A stretch of 12,215 nt of DNA from assembly GCA_964632175.1 (NCBI GenBank), contig CAZWBJ010000024.1, forward strand, positions 1-12,215, read 5' to 3'. The position numbers and the translations under genes were made by a program. The first letter of the stretch is position 1. Every line of letters starts with the position of its first letter. The notes under the pieces are model-generated. The model saw only the letters and a list, made by a program, of their open reading frames with translations. It made no database searches and was not told the DNA's origin. This document shows positions 1-6,398 of the stretch, one piece after another. The DNA comes from JAWBSP01 sp964632175 (GTDB lineage: Archaea > Hadarchaeota > Hadarchaeia > Hadarchaeales > JAWBSP01).

Positions 1-56
1 CCGAGCCCAAGATTTACGACGCCCAGCTCCGGGTCTGCTATTACCGGGCCGATTAA
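1..56 (+). CDS. C-terminal tail of an unidentified protein (partial)
   Basis: Only the last 17 codons lie in the window. The frame beginning at base 3 reads EPKIYDAQLRVCYYRAD and ends at TAA (54-56). I prefer this frame to the other two because its codons end almost always in G or C (14 of 17), as in the neighbouring real genes, while the alternative frames give low-complexity proline/serine peptides. The family cannot be told from so short a piece. Confidence 0.5.
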   Translation, partial: EPKIYDAQLRVCYYRAD

Positions 57-188
57 CAAAGCCATGTGTTCTCGATGATACAGGTGAACTGTGGTTAAGC
101 ATGTCCTTGTATTTTTCCTCACAGCCTCTTTCTCTCATCCCCCCTTGCGGAAGGGGACTTGAGTTATACCAAGAAAATTAAATCCTCG
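57..188. other. intergenic stretch with hairpin and T-rich tract
   Basis: This stretch follows the stop of the partial first gene. It holds a pyrimidine-rich, T-rich run (about 105-136) that could terminate transcription of the upstream gene in the archaeal manner, and then a perfect 6-bp hairpin with a tetraloop (CCCCTT at 141-146, loop GCGG, AAGGGG at 151-156). The hairpin is not followed by a T-run, so a bacterial-type intrinsic terminator is not supported. No gene is seen here. Confidence 0.35.
163..170 (+). promoter_or_regulatory. putative TATA box for the zinc-ribbon/thpR operon
   Basis: The bases GTTATACC lie about 25 bases before the ATG at 189. This is nearly the spacing seen for the clearer TTTATAC box before nadM, and it would give a leaderless or almost leaderless transcript. 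It is a match to the archaeal TATA consensus by eye only. Confidence 0.4.
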
Positions 189-339
189 ATGGAGATTCAA
201 TGCCTTGGATGTGGGAAGTCCATTGAACTGGCTGTTTGCGTCTACGGACTACAGGAGAGAGCTAAGATGCCCCCATTGTGGGCTGTCTGGGATGCGAGAT
301 TCGGATGGAGACTTGATATCCGCAAGGGAGTCTGAATGA
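189..339 (+). pseudogene. small zinc-ribbon protein gene with a frameshift
   Basis: The ATG at 189 opens MEIQCLGCGKSIEL, with a first Cys-x2-Cys knuckle (CLGC). That frame then loses sense and never shows a second knuckle. One frame over, the sequence reads STDYRRELRCPHCGLSG and onward to ...SARESE, and gives the second knuckle (CPHC). It stops at TGA 337-339, overlapping the thpR ATG (336-338) as ATGA. A one-base excess near 232-245 would explain both halves: a CxxC...CxxC zinc ribbon of about 50 residues stop-start coupled to thpR. Either the gene is broken, or there is a sequencing error, or (least likely) the frame is shifted during translation. The role is unknown; small ribbons of this kind often bind nucleic acid or protein partners. 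Confidence 0.5.
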
Positions 340-890
340 GATGCTTTGTCGCCATCGGAGTTCGTGAGGAGGTCAGGCAGAAACTCCTCTCTGTCCAGCA
401 AAGGCTCTCCCCCCTCCTCAACTGGAAACCGGTGGAGTTCGAGAACCTGCACCTCACCCTGAAGTTCTTGGGGGAGGTTGAGGATGCCCGCTCGGAGGAG
501 ATTCTCTCCGTCCTGCGCTCGTCCTGCTCGCGTTTCAGTCGTTTCGAGATCTCGGTGAGGGGAATCGGTGCCTTCCCGAGTCCGAGCCATGTGAGGGTTC
601 TTTGGGCGGGGATATCAGAGGGCGCGGAAAAGGTCATCTCCCTCTCCAAAACCATAGACTCGGAGCTCGCCAAGCTGGGGTTCCCAAAAGAAAGGGACTT
701 TGTACCTCACGTGACCATAGGCAGGGTGAAGTTTGTGCCGAGGAGGAAGGAGCTGATGGAAATGATGGAGAGCCTGAAAGGTGAAGAGTTCGGAAGAAGC
801 GGGGTGGAGTCGGTAGAACTGATGAAAAGCGTCCTCACACCGAAGGGCCCCCTCTACACCGTGGTGGGGCAGGCACCGCTCGGTGCATGA
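336..890 (+). CDS. thpR: RNA 2',3'-cyclic phosphodiesterase (ThpR/LigT family)
   Basis: A 184-residue protein of the 2H phosphoesterase superfamily, of normal length for ThpR. The two signature HxTx motifs are present: HLTL at residues 39-42 and HVTI at 125-128, the latter in the usual setting FVPHVTIGR. The N-terminus MRCFVAIGV is typical for the family. ThpR enzymes open 2',3'-cyclic phosphates at RNA ends to 2'-phosphates, and the bacterial relative can join tRNA halves through 2',5' bonds. The ATG overlaps the stop of the damaged zinc-ribbon gene (ATGA), and the stop overlaps the start of the next gene (ATGA at 887-890), so the three formed one operon. The nearby rtcA makes the very ends that ThpR acts on. 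Identity is secure; the cellular substrate is not known. Confidence 0.93.
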   Translation: MRCFVAIGVREEVRQKLLSVQQRLSPLLNWKPVEFENLHLTLKFLGEVEDARSEEILSVLRSSCSRFSRFEISVRGIGAFPSPSHVRVLWAGISEGAEKVISLSKTIDSELAKLGFPKERDFVPHVTIGRVKFVPRRKELMEMMESLKGEEFGRSGVESVELMKSVLTPKGPLYTVVGQAPLGA

Positions 891-1279
891 GGCTGGGCAG
901 GAAGGAGAGGGAGTTCCTTTCTGAGCACGAGGTCTGCAGGCTGGCTACGATTTCCGGGGAGGGGCCGCATGTGGTACCCGTCTGCTACATTCTGAGGGGA
1001 GATTTCATATACATCGTCACCGACTATGGAACCAAGAAATACAGGAACGTGCTGAGGGACAGGAGGGTGGCGCTGGTGGTGGACGAGTACAGGCCGGGCG
1101 CGCACCAGGCGGTTATGATACAGGGTGAGGTGGAGATTCTCGAAGGGGGGAAGGAGTACCGAGAAATCACGGGGGAGTTCTTCCGCAAGTTCGACTGGGC
1201 TAGGGCTGACCCGTGGAAGGAGGGAGAGTCGCCTATCTTCAAGATCAAACCACTGAAGGTTGTCTCCTGGGGCCTATAG
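887..1279 (+). CDS. PPOX-class FMN/F420-binding split-barrel protein
   Basis: A 130-residue protein of the pyridoxamine 5'-phosphate oxidase-like split-barrel family. Seen in the sequence: an N-terminal helix MRLGRKEREFLSEHEVCRLAT, the strand pair with PHVVPVCYIL at about 28-37, the phosphate-binding stretch TDYGTKKYRNVLRDRRVALVVDEY written in part here as TDYGTKKYRNVL (about 46-57), and the closing strand IKPLKVVSWGL. Small members of this family bind FMN, F420 or haem and act as oxidoreductases or flavin reductases; the exact cofactor cannot be read here. The start codon overlaps the thpR stop by ATGA, so it is the last gene of that operon. Nothing links its chemistry to RNA ends, and the pairing may only reflect shared expression. 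Confidence 0.8.
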   Translation: MRLGRKEREFLSEHEVCRLATISGEGPHVVPVCYILRGDFIYIVTDYGTKKYRNVLRDRRVALVVDEYRPGAHQAVMIQGEVEILEGGKEYREITGEFFRKFDWARADPWKEGESPIFKIKPLKVVSWGL

Positions 1280-1398
1280 GCTTCAAAACATCCCCTCTGC
1301 TTCTATTGGGGAACGCCTGGAGATGACATCGTCTCAGGTACAACGTGACTAGTATGAAAGTCAAACCTTCACGAGAAGATTCCCACCGCTGACAAACC

Positions 1399-1408
1399 GT
1401 TTATACAT
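1399..1408 (+). promoter_or_regulatory. TATA box of nadM
   Basis: The string GTTTATACAT lies with its centre about 22 bases before the nadM ATG (1425). No Shine-Dalgarno motif lies between, so the transcript is probably leaderless or has a leader of a few bases. The preceding 120 bases (1280-1398) after the PPOX gene show no convincing gene. Confidence 0.6.
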
Positions 1409-1424
1409 CTTTCCCTACTAGCGG

Positions 1425-1943
1425 ATGAGGGCGATACTCATCGGGCGCTTCCAGCCCCCGCACCTCGGGCACATGGAGGTGATAAAGAAGATTCTGAGTG
1501 AGGTCGACGAACTGATCATCGGGATAGGGAGCGCCCAAGAGAGCCATACCCTCGAAAACCCCTTCACGGCGGGGGAGAGGACGCTGATGCTCCTCCGCTC
1601 GCTGGTTGAGGAGCGCCTAGATCTCTCCAGAATCCTCATCGTTCCCATTCCCGATATCAACAACAACGCCCTCTGGGTCTCTCACATTCTCTCCTTCTCT
1701 CCCCCCTTCTCTGTCGTCTACACCAGAAATCCCTTGGTGGCGCGGCTGTTCAAGGAGTCGGGTTTCGAGGTCCGATCCTTCCCGCCCTACAGCAGGGGGG
1801 AGTACCAGGGAACCGAGATAAGGAGGAGGATGATCAAGGGGGAGCCGTGGGAGCACCTCACCCCCAAAGCTGTGGTGGAAATAATAAAGGAGATAAAGGG
1901 CGTGGAAAGACTTAGGGAGATCTCCCAGAGCGACACAACCTGA
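1425..1943 (+). CDS. nadM: nicotinamide-nucleotide adenylyltransferase, archaeal type
   Basis: A 172-residue nucleotidyltransferase that joins NMN and ATP to make NAD. The ATP-binding signature GRFQPPHLGH (residues 7-16) is the archaeal NMNAT form of the HxGH motif. Also present are NPFTAGER (45-52), DINNNALWV (77-85), and the second signature around GTEIRRRM (129-136), which matches the ISTxxxR-type motif that holds the triphosphate. Length matches the archaeal family. The ATG is fixed by the TATA box just upstream. The last 32 bases overlap the 3' end of the methyltransferase gene on the opposite strand, so the two transcripts are convergent and complementary there. Identity is secure. Confidence 0.95.
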   Translation: MRAILIGRFQPPHLGHMEVIKKILSEVDELIIGIGSAQESHTLENPFTAGERTLMLLRSLVEERLDLSRILIVPIPDINNNALWVSHILSFSPPFSVVYTRNPLVARLFKESGFEVRSFPPYSRGEYQGTEIRRRMIKGEPWEHLTPKAVVEIIKEIKGVERLREISQSDTT

Positions 1944-2217
1944 AAAAGTACTTCTTCAAGTTCACCCTTCCGTTTTTCACCTTCACGCCCTCTCTCTGGA
2001 GGAGCTCGATCTTTCTCCTCACACCCAGCTTGTACCCGCCCACCCTTCCGTCCGAGCACACGACTCTGTGGCAGGGAATGGTAACGGGGCGTGGGTTGGT
2101 GGAGAGGAGTGCGCCGACTTTCCTCCATCCTCTCGGCCACCCAAGCGCAAGCGAAAGCTCCTTGTAAGTGGTAACCCTTCCCGGAGGTATTTTCCGAACG
2201 AGATCCCAGAGCCTCAC
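1912..2217 (-). CDS. ogt: methylated-DNA-protein cysteine methyltransferase, catalytic domain only
   Basis: A 101-residue protein corresponding to the C-terminal DNA-binding/catalytic domain of O6-alkylguanine-DNA alkyltransferases. It shows the start of the recognition helix region (GRVTTYKELSLALG, 13-26), an arginine in WRKVG (31-35) at the usual place of the arginine finger, an NP turn, and the acceptor motif IPCHRVV with Cys49. The usual N-terminal domain is absent. The acceptor cysteine means it can be a true suicide methyltransferase rather than an alkyltransferase-like protein, which lacks Cys. The start is GTG (2217), preceded on its strand by GGAGAGAAGG. The frame stays open a little further upstream (GEKVF) and fits the family there too, so a slightly earlier unusual start is possible. 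It is convergent with nadM and divergent from rtcA, only 24 bases away. Confidence 0.85.
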   Translation of the reverse strand: MRLWDLVRKIPPGRVTTYKELSLALGWPRGWRKVGALLSTNPRPVTIPCHRVVCSDGRVGGYKLGVRRKIELLQREGVKVKNGRVNLKKYFFRLCRSGRSP

Positions 2218-2241
2218 AAAAACCTTCTCTCCGGGTTTTTG

Positions 2242-3294
2242 ATGATGGAAATCGACGGTTCCATGCTGGAGGGCGGGGGGAGCATCGTGAGGATTTCGGT
2301 GGGTCTAGCGGCGCTCGTGGGAAAACCCGTGCGCGTTTACAACATAAGGGCCAAGCGCGAGAATCCCGGTCTCAGGGAGCAGCACCTAGAGGGGATAAGG
2401 GCCGTTTCTAAACTCTGCAACGGGAGGCTGGAGGGGGACGAGCTCGGTTCCCAGGAGATAAGGTTCTGGCCGGGAGAGGTGAAGGCTGGGAGAATTCGGG
2501 TGAACATAAGGACGGCCGGGAACATCACCCTCGTTCTGCAACCCCTTATGCTCGCCGCTCTGCGTGCCGATGGAATGGTGGAAGTGGAATTTGAGGGCGG
2601 AGCAACCGACGCGCCGCTGGCGCCGCCTCTGGATTATCTAAAGCATGTCACTTTCCCCACGCTGGCGAAAATGGGCTACCGCTGCGAGGTGGAATGCCTG
2701 AGGAGGGGCCACTACCCGAGGGGAGGGGCGAGGGCAATAGCAAGGCTCCACCCCGGCACGCTGGGGCCCCTTCAAGCCGTGGAGAGGGGAAAAGTGCTGG
2801 GGGTTTGCGGGGTCTCCCACTGTGTCAGGCTGCCCAGGTCCATAGCCGAGAGACAGGCCAGCGAGGCCAGGAAGAGACTCCTCAAAGAGGGTTACTCCGC
2901 CGAGGTTGAGGTCGAGGCTTATGACCCTGAGAAAGACCCCCATATCGCACCGGGAACGGGCATAGTTCTCTGGGCCGAGTGTGAGGGGGGCGTGTTGGGT
3001 GCAAGCGCTCTGGGCAGACCGGGCAAGCGGGCGGAAGAAGTCGGTGGGGAGGCGGCTGAGGAACTCCTCTCCCAGCTGAGAACGGGCATGGCAGTGGATA
3101 AGTATCTCACGGATCAGCTCATTCCCTACCTGGCCCTATCGGGGGGCGAGATCACAAGTAGTCAGATCACCCTTCACACCCTAACCAACCTTGCCTTGGT
3201 GGAAAAGTTCCTGGGGACCAGGCTGGAGGTGGAAGGTGCCCTGGGAAAACCTGGCAGGGTGAAAAGCGTGGGGCCCCCACCTGTTATAAGTTAG
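2242..3294 (+). CDS. rtcA: RNA 3'-terminal phosphate cyclase
   Basis: A 350-residue enzyme that converts RNA 3'-phosphates to 2',3'-cyclic phosphates using ATP through a covalent histidine-AMP intermediate. Seen: the N-terminal DGSMLEGGGSIVRISV (5-20), the NPGLREQHLEG stretch (41-51), GHYPRGGG-like GHYPRGG (156-162), and the C-terminal ITLHTLTNLALVEKFLG (309-325) holding the adenylated His312. Length is normal. The reading frame is open back to 2068, but that part is the antisense of the methyltransferase gene and looks unlike RtcA, so I place the start at the ATG-ATG at 2242/2245. No clear Shine-Dalgarno site precedes it. The stop is TAG. With thpR in the same neighbourhood, the organism has here both the maker and the opener of cyclic phosphate RNA ends. 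Confidence 0.95.
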   Translation: MMEIDGSMLEGGGSIVRISVGLAALVGKPVRVYNIRAKRENPGLREQHLEGIRAVSKLCNGRLEGDELGSQEIRFWPGEVKAGRIRVNIRTAGNITLVLQPLMLAALRADGMVEVEFEGGATDAPLAPPLDYLKHVTFPTLAKMGYRCEVECLRRGHYPRGGARAIARLHPGTLGPLQAVERGKVLGVCGVSHCVRLPRSIAERQASEARKRLLKEGYSAEVEVEAYDPEKDPHIAPGTGIVLWAECEGGVLGASALGRPGKRAEEVGGEAAEELLSQLRTGMAVDKYLTDQLIPYLALSGGEITSSQITLHTLTNLALVEKFLGTRLEVEGALGKPGRVKSVGPPPVIS

Positions 3295-3538
3295 GGGTCT
3301 GCGTTAGTTAGGGGGGACTACCTTGGCGTGCTTCACACCGGGTCCAAGAAAAAAGGGGCTCCGAAGAATACAAGCAACACGTTTTCGGCCATTCTGAGAA
3401 AAACTTCCGATTCGGGATCCATTCAAGTGGGGAGGAGCGCAGGATGGGCGACCCAATCCTTCAGAAGCCATCTCGAGATTCTGGTAAAGCTTCTCAGGGA
3501 TTCACCTTTCCGTGCGCTCTCGGCAGACGGAGTGGTTT
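3295..3538. other. gene-poor stretch between convergent rtcA and hisF
   Basis: No recognised gene is seen. The rtcA frame remains open for about 90 codons beyond its TAG and into the hisF 3' end (possible GTG start at 3328), but the peptide matches nothing I know. On the minus strand a 29-codon frame reads MDPESEVFLRMAENVLLVF and onward to a stop; it is hydrophobic and also unrecognised. A 9-bp direct repeat (AGTTAGGGG at 3289-3297 and 3306-3314) spans the rtcA stop. The stretch is visibly richer in A and T than the genes around it. Confidence 0.4.
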
Positions 3539-4369
3539 CTAAACGGAGGAGGGGTAATCCATTCTAACTTCTATCCCCCTCTCCGCCAAGTACTCCTTCA
3601 CCTGCCTGATGCTATAGGTTCCGTAGTGGAAGATGCTCGCCGCCAAAGCCGCGCTGGCTCGGGTTTCCCTGAAGACCTCATACATGTGCTGAGGCCCACC
3701 GCACCCCCCAGAGGCTATGACGGGGATGCTCACTCTCTCGCTTATCGCCTTTGTCAGGGAAATGTCGTAGCCCTGCGTGGTGCCATCCCTGTCCATGCTC
3801 GTGAGGAGGATTTCCCCAGCCCCCCTTCTCTCCGCCTCGACCGCCCACTGGATCGCATCCAACCCGACGAACTTCCTGCCCCCATAGATGGAGCATTCGA
3901 ACCAACAGGGGCCCTCTGGTGTTTCGACAATCGTCTTGCCCTCCAAGTTCACGTACCTCCTCTTCGCATCTATGGCCACCACGCACGCCTGACTCCCGAA
4001 ATGTCGGGAGATCTCGGTGATCAGGGGGGGATTCTGTATGGCCGCCGTGTTTATGGCTATCTTGTCGGCGCCGGCGTTGAACACCCTCCGGGCATCCTCC
4101 AGACTTCGTATTCCTCCCCCCACCGTCAGGGGTATAAAGACCTCCTCGCAGGTCCTCTCCAGCACGTGGACCATGGTCTCCCTCCTCTCGTGGCTGGCGG
4201 TTATATCGAGAAAGACTATTTCATCTGCTCCCTCTAGATAGTACCTCCTCGCCAGGTCCCAAGGAACACCCGCGTAACGGATCTGCTCGAATTCCACTCC
4301 CTTCACCACCCTCCCGTCTGGAACGGCCAAGTCACAGTCCAAGCAGGGGATTATCCTCTTGGTCAGCAT
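3539..4369 (-). CDS. hisF: imidazole glycerol phosphate synthase, cyclase subunit HisF
   Basis: A 276-residue (beta/alpha)8 barrel that takes ammonia from HisH and turns PRFAR into imidazole glycerol phosphate and AICAR, linking histidine and purine synthesis. Both catalytic aspartates are visible: Asp11 in IIPCLDCD and Asp134 in VVAIDAKR. Phosphate-binding loops TVGGGIRS (82-89) and IPVIASGGCGG in the second half are intact. It is about 20 residues longer than the usual 250-255; one small insertion follows Asp11 and another lies near residues 27-38 (FEQIRYAGVPWD). The ATG overlaps the end of hisH by 7 bases, so the two subunits are translated in coupling. It is the last gene of the long minus-strand run. 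Confidence 0.95.
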   Translation of the reverse strand: MLTKRIIPCLDCDLAVPDGRVVKGVEFEQIRYAGVPWDLARRYYLEGADEIVFLDITASHERRETMVHVLERTCEEVFIPLTVGGGIRSLEDARRVFNAGADKIAINTAAIQNPPLITEISRHFGSQACVVAIDAKRRYVNLEGKTIVETPEGPCWFECSIYGGRKFVGLDAIQWAVEAERRGAGEILLTSMDRDGTTQGYDISLTKAISERVSIPVIASGGCGGPQHMYEVFRETRASAALAASIFHYGTYSIRQVKEYLAERGIEVRMDYPSSV

Positions 4370-4965
4370 TCCAGCTCCATGAAATTTTTGAGAATTTTTA
4401 GACCGTAGGGCCCGCTCTTCTCAGGGTGGAACTGCACCCCGAAGAGGTTCTCCTTCCATACGGCCGCAGTCACCCTTCCACCGTAGTCCGTGGTGGCCGC
4501 TATCACCTCCTCCTCCGGCAGGGCGTGATAGGAGTGGACGAAGTAGGCGTGGCCTCCGCCGGCGTTTTTGAAGAGCGGACAGGACTCTTTCTGCGGGCTC
4601 ACCCAGTTCCAACCGATGTGCGGTAGCGGGAGGGTGGTATTGATCTTCACGACCCGACCTTTCAACGCGCCTATCCCCCTCACTCCGGGGGCTTCCTCTG
4701 AGCCCTCCAGCATCAAATGCAGGCCAAGGCATATTCCAAGCACGAAAACACCGGAGGAGAGAGCCCTGCGCATCTCTGGCAGGAAAGGCTTCAGATTTTC
4801 CATCCCTTTCCCAAAGGCCCCAACACCGGGGATGATGACCTTTCCCCCCTCAAGCTTTTCTGGCGAACTCACCAGCACTGGCCTTCCTCCCAGAAATCTC
4901 ACGGCGTTACAGACGCTCCTCAGGTTCCCCATTCCGTAGTCCAAGATGAAGACCGTCGGCTTCAC
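4363..4965 (-). CDS. hisH: imidazole glycerol phosphate synthase, glutaminase subunit HisH
   Basis: A 200-residue class I glutamine amidotransferase that supplies ammonia to HisF. The catalytic triad is in place: Cys79 in LGICLGLHLML, His180 and Glu182 in GVQFHPEKSG. The P-loop-like PGVGAFGKGM (46-55) and the N-terminal LDYGMGNLRSV are characteristic of HisH rather than other amidotransferases. The start is GTG at 4965. It follows the aIF6 gene by 28 bases. That gap contains a weak TATA-like TTTTAC centred about 25 bases upstream of the GTG, so a separate leaderless transcript for hisHF is possible as well as read-through from the ribosomal genes. No other his genes are in the window. Confidence 0.95.
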   Translation of the reverse strand: MKPTVFILDYGMGNLRSVCNAVRFLGGRPVLVSSPEKLEGGKVIIPGVGAFGKGMENLKPFLPEMRRALSSGVFVLGICLGLHLMLEGSEEAPGVRGIGALKGRVVKINTTLPLPHIGWNWVSPQKESCPLFKNAGGGHAYFVHSYHALPEEEVIAATTDYGGRVTAAVWKENLFGVQFHPEKSGPYGLKILKNFMELEC

Positions 4966-4993
4966 AATTTAACGTGAACCGGGATGGTAAAAC

Positions 4994-5653
4994 TCACACC
5001 AGACCCAAGGCCGACTCTATCCTGCCGAGCTCGGCTCCTGTCGTCGGATCGCCCACCACCACACCCTTTGAATTGCCGAGCATGCAGATTCCCACGTAGC
5101 CCACCCCCTGGCAGGCGGTTCCCACGTCCACGGGAACCTGTAGGACCCTCTCCAGCTGCCGCGCCTCCTCTCTGGAGAGGTTCGGGTGGGCCAGCACCCC
5201 CTTGTTCGTAGCCACCGCGAGCGAGCCAACCGTGTACTCCCCAGCCACCGTTCCCCTCTCGAACTTGACCTTCAGCGCCCTCTCGAGCTCGGCCAGCTCT
5301 CTCCTGGAAAACTCCGGGCTGGCTATCCCCCCGTAGTCGTTCACCAGGAGGAGGTTCCCCAAGGCGGTGAGCCTGCTATCCAGCCTGAAGACCCTAACCC
5401 CAGCCTCCGCCAGCTCCCTCTCCTCCTCATCCCTGAGGAGACAGGGCCCCACCAGCCCATTGGAGTTCCCGGAGAGGAATATTCCCAGCAGCGGCGAGCC
5501 CCACACCTCTGCCCTCACCACCCTAGCCCGGAGGGTTCGGACGAGGGTTTCCTCCTCTATTTTCATCTTGGGCAGAAGCACGAACTCCTCCGTGCAGACA
5601 CCAAGCAGGCCCAAGAAGGGGGAATTCCCGAAGTGCATCCTGGCGATGGGCAT
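4994..5653 (-). CDS. eif6: translation initiation factor aIF6
   Basis: A 219-residue archaeal homologue of eIF6, which binds the large ribosomal subunit and keeps it from joining the small subunit too early; the fold is a five-fold pentein. The internal near-repeats are visible: GNSNGLVGP, LTALGNLLLVNDYGGIASP, TVGSLAVATNKGVLAHP, and GNSKGVVVGDPTTGAEL. The reading frame is open far upstream, but that part overlaps L31e antisense to nothing conserved, so I take the ATG at 5653, which overlaps the L31e stop as TGATG and has GGAG just before it. A second ATG at 5638 (MHFGNSPFLG) begins closer to the family's usual N-terminus and cannot be excluded. Confidence 0.92.
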   Translation of the reverse strand: MPIARMHFGNSPFLGLLGVCTEEFVLLPKMKIEEETLVRTLRARVVRAEVWGSPLLGIFLSGNSNGLVGPCLLRDEEERELAEAGVRVFRLDSRLTALGNLLLVNDYGGIASPEFSRRELAELERALKVKFERGTVAGEYTVGSLAVATNKGVLAHPNLSREEARQLERVLQVPVDVGTACQGVGYVGICMLGNSKGVVVGDPTTGAELGRIESALGLV

Positions 5654-5901
5654 CACTCCACTGGGTAGGCTTCCACCACCCCGTCGTCCCTCTTGACCGC
5701 CCTCACCCTGATTCTCGGCGGGGGCTTTTCCCTCCCCCTCGCCCAAAGAACGGAGTTGAGTTCGGGCGTGATGGAGATGTTGTCTGTCTTCAGGTGCTTC
5801 CGCAGGAATTCCCTGAGCTTCCTGACAGCCCTCGGGGTCCTCTTCTTCCTCCCCGAGCGCGGGCACCTGAGCGGAACCGTGAGAATCTTCTCCTCTACCA
5901 T
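5653..5901 (-). CDS. rpl31e: large-subunit ribosomal protein L31e (eL31)
   Basis: An 82-residue basic protein of the eL31 family. The start MVEEKILTVPLR is typical, followed by the RTPRAVRKLREFLRKHLK helix region and the closing strand PRIRVRAVKRDDG. It sits near the exit of the peptide tunnel in the large subunit. Both ends are translationally coupled: its ATG overlaps the L39e stop (TGATG at 5899-5903), and its stop overlaps the aIF6 ATG (TGATG at 5651-5655). The order L39e-L31e-aIF6 is common in archaea. Confidence 0.95.
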   Translation of the reverse strand: MVEEKILTVPLRCPRSGRKKRTPRAVRKLREFLRKHLKTDNISITPELNSVLWARGREKPPPRIRVRAVKRDDGVVEAYPVE

Positions 5902-6056
5902 CAGGGCTTAATCCTTTGGGTTCTCCAGCTTCTCCTCTTTATGCTCCCTCTTATTCTCCCTCTAGTCTTCACCATCACCCAGACGGGGGCCCTCCTCCTC
6001 ATCCTTCCCGCCCTCCCCAGCCTCTTCTTGAGGGCGGGGTGCTTGTGTTTTGCCAT
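5901..6056 (-). CDS. rpl39e: large-subunit ribosomal protein L39e (eL39)
   Basis: A 51-residue, very basic protein found by reading the gap between PDCD5 and L31e. It begins MAKHKHPALKKRLGRAG, has the family core RRRAPVWVMVKTRGR (21-35) and ends RRSWRTQRIKP. The size of 51 residues and the PVWVMVKT core match eL39, which lines the peptide exit tunnel. The ATG abuts the PDCD5 stop directly (TGA then ATG), and its TGA overlaps the L31e ATG. Its small size makes it easy to miss in automatic annotation. Confidence 0.93.
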   Translation of the reverse strand: MAKHKHPALKKRLGRAGRMRRRAPVWVMVKTRGRIRGSIKRRSWRTQRIKP

Positions 6057-6398
6057 TCAGAGCCTCCTGATCCTCACTTCCCTCCTCCTCTCGTAGAGCT
6101 GGGAGAGGGCCTCCTTCAGCTCCTCATCCGTCACCGGCCGCTCTATCTTCCCCGCCTGAGCCAGCTGGATGAGCTGGAGCTCCAGCCGCTCCGCCAGCTC
6201 GGGCCTCGTCATTTTGATGTTGGTGAGTCTGGCTCTTGCCTCCGGGGTGAGTATCTGCCTCAAAAGGGCGGCCTTCTGAGCCTCCAGCTGCGCTCTGAGT
6301 TCCTCCTGCCTCCTCTGCTCCTCCACCCTCGCCTGGAGCTCTTGGGCCTTCCTCCTCCTTATCTCCTCAAGCTCCTCATCCGTGTACTCCTCACTCAT
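6057..6398 (-). CDS. PDCD5-family DNA-binding protein
   Basis: A 113-residue, highly charged protein of the PDCD5/TFAR19 family. It opens with acidic YTDEELEEIRRRKAQEL, followed by a Gln/Arg/Glu-rich helix, then the conserved core around LLRQILTPEARARLTNIK (45-62) and a C-terminal helix bundle ending in a basic tail. Archaeal members form a helical bundle with a flexible N-terminal helix and have been described as nucleic-acid binding; their precise role is unsettled. The ATG at 6398 overlaps the S19e stop as ATGA, which fixes the start even though the frame is open upstream. It stands between S19e and L39e, its usual archaeal position. Confidence 0.93.
   Translation of the reverse strand: MSEEYTDEELEEIRRRKAQELQARVEEQRRQEELRAQLEAQKAALLRQILTPEARARLTNIKMTRPELAERLELQLIQLAQAGKIERPVTDEELKEALSQLYERRREVRIRRL

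Noticed and set aside
141..156. Bacterial-type intrinsic terminator at the GC hairpin
   Set aside because: No T-run follows the hairpin on either strand, and archaeal termination usually relies on T-tracts alone.
1315..1400. Possible C/D-box guide RNA (GAGATGA near 1319 and CTGA near 1389)
   Set aside because: The C box has a mismatch, the C' to D distance is too long, and no terminal stem is formed.
2068..2241. N-terminal extension of RtcA from an upstream ATG
   Set aside because: This part is antisense to the methyltransferase gene, unlike any RtcA, and the conserved RtcA N-terminus begins at 2242/2245.
3328..3567. Fragment of a CRISPR RAMP protein, suggested by the GRSAGW stretch
   Set aside because: Only a short glycine-containing string resembles RAMP C-termini; no cas genes or repeats are near.
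3512..4237. Plus-strand ORF of 241 codons across hisF
   Set aside because: It is antisense to a clear, complete HisF with both catalytic aspartates; GC-rich DNA readily leaves such shadows open.
5654..5866. Long N-terminal extension of aIF6
   Set aside because: It is an out-of-frame reading of L31e; the TGATG junction gives a family-length protein from 5653.
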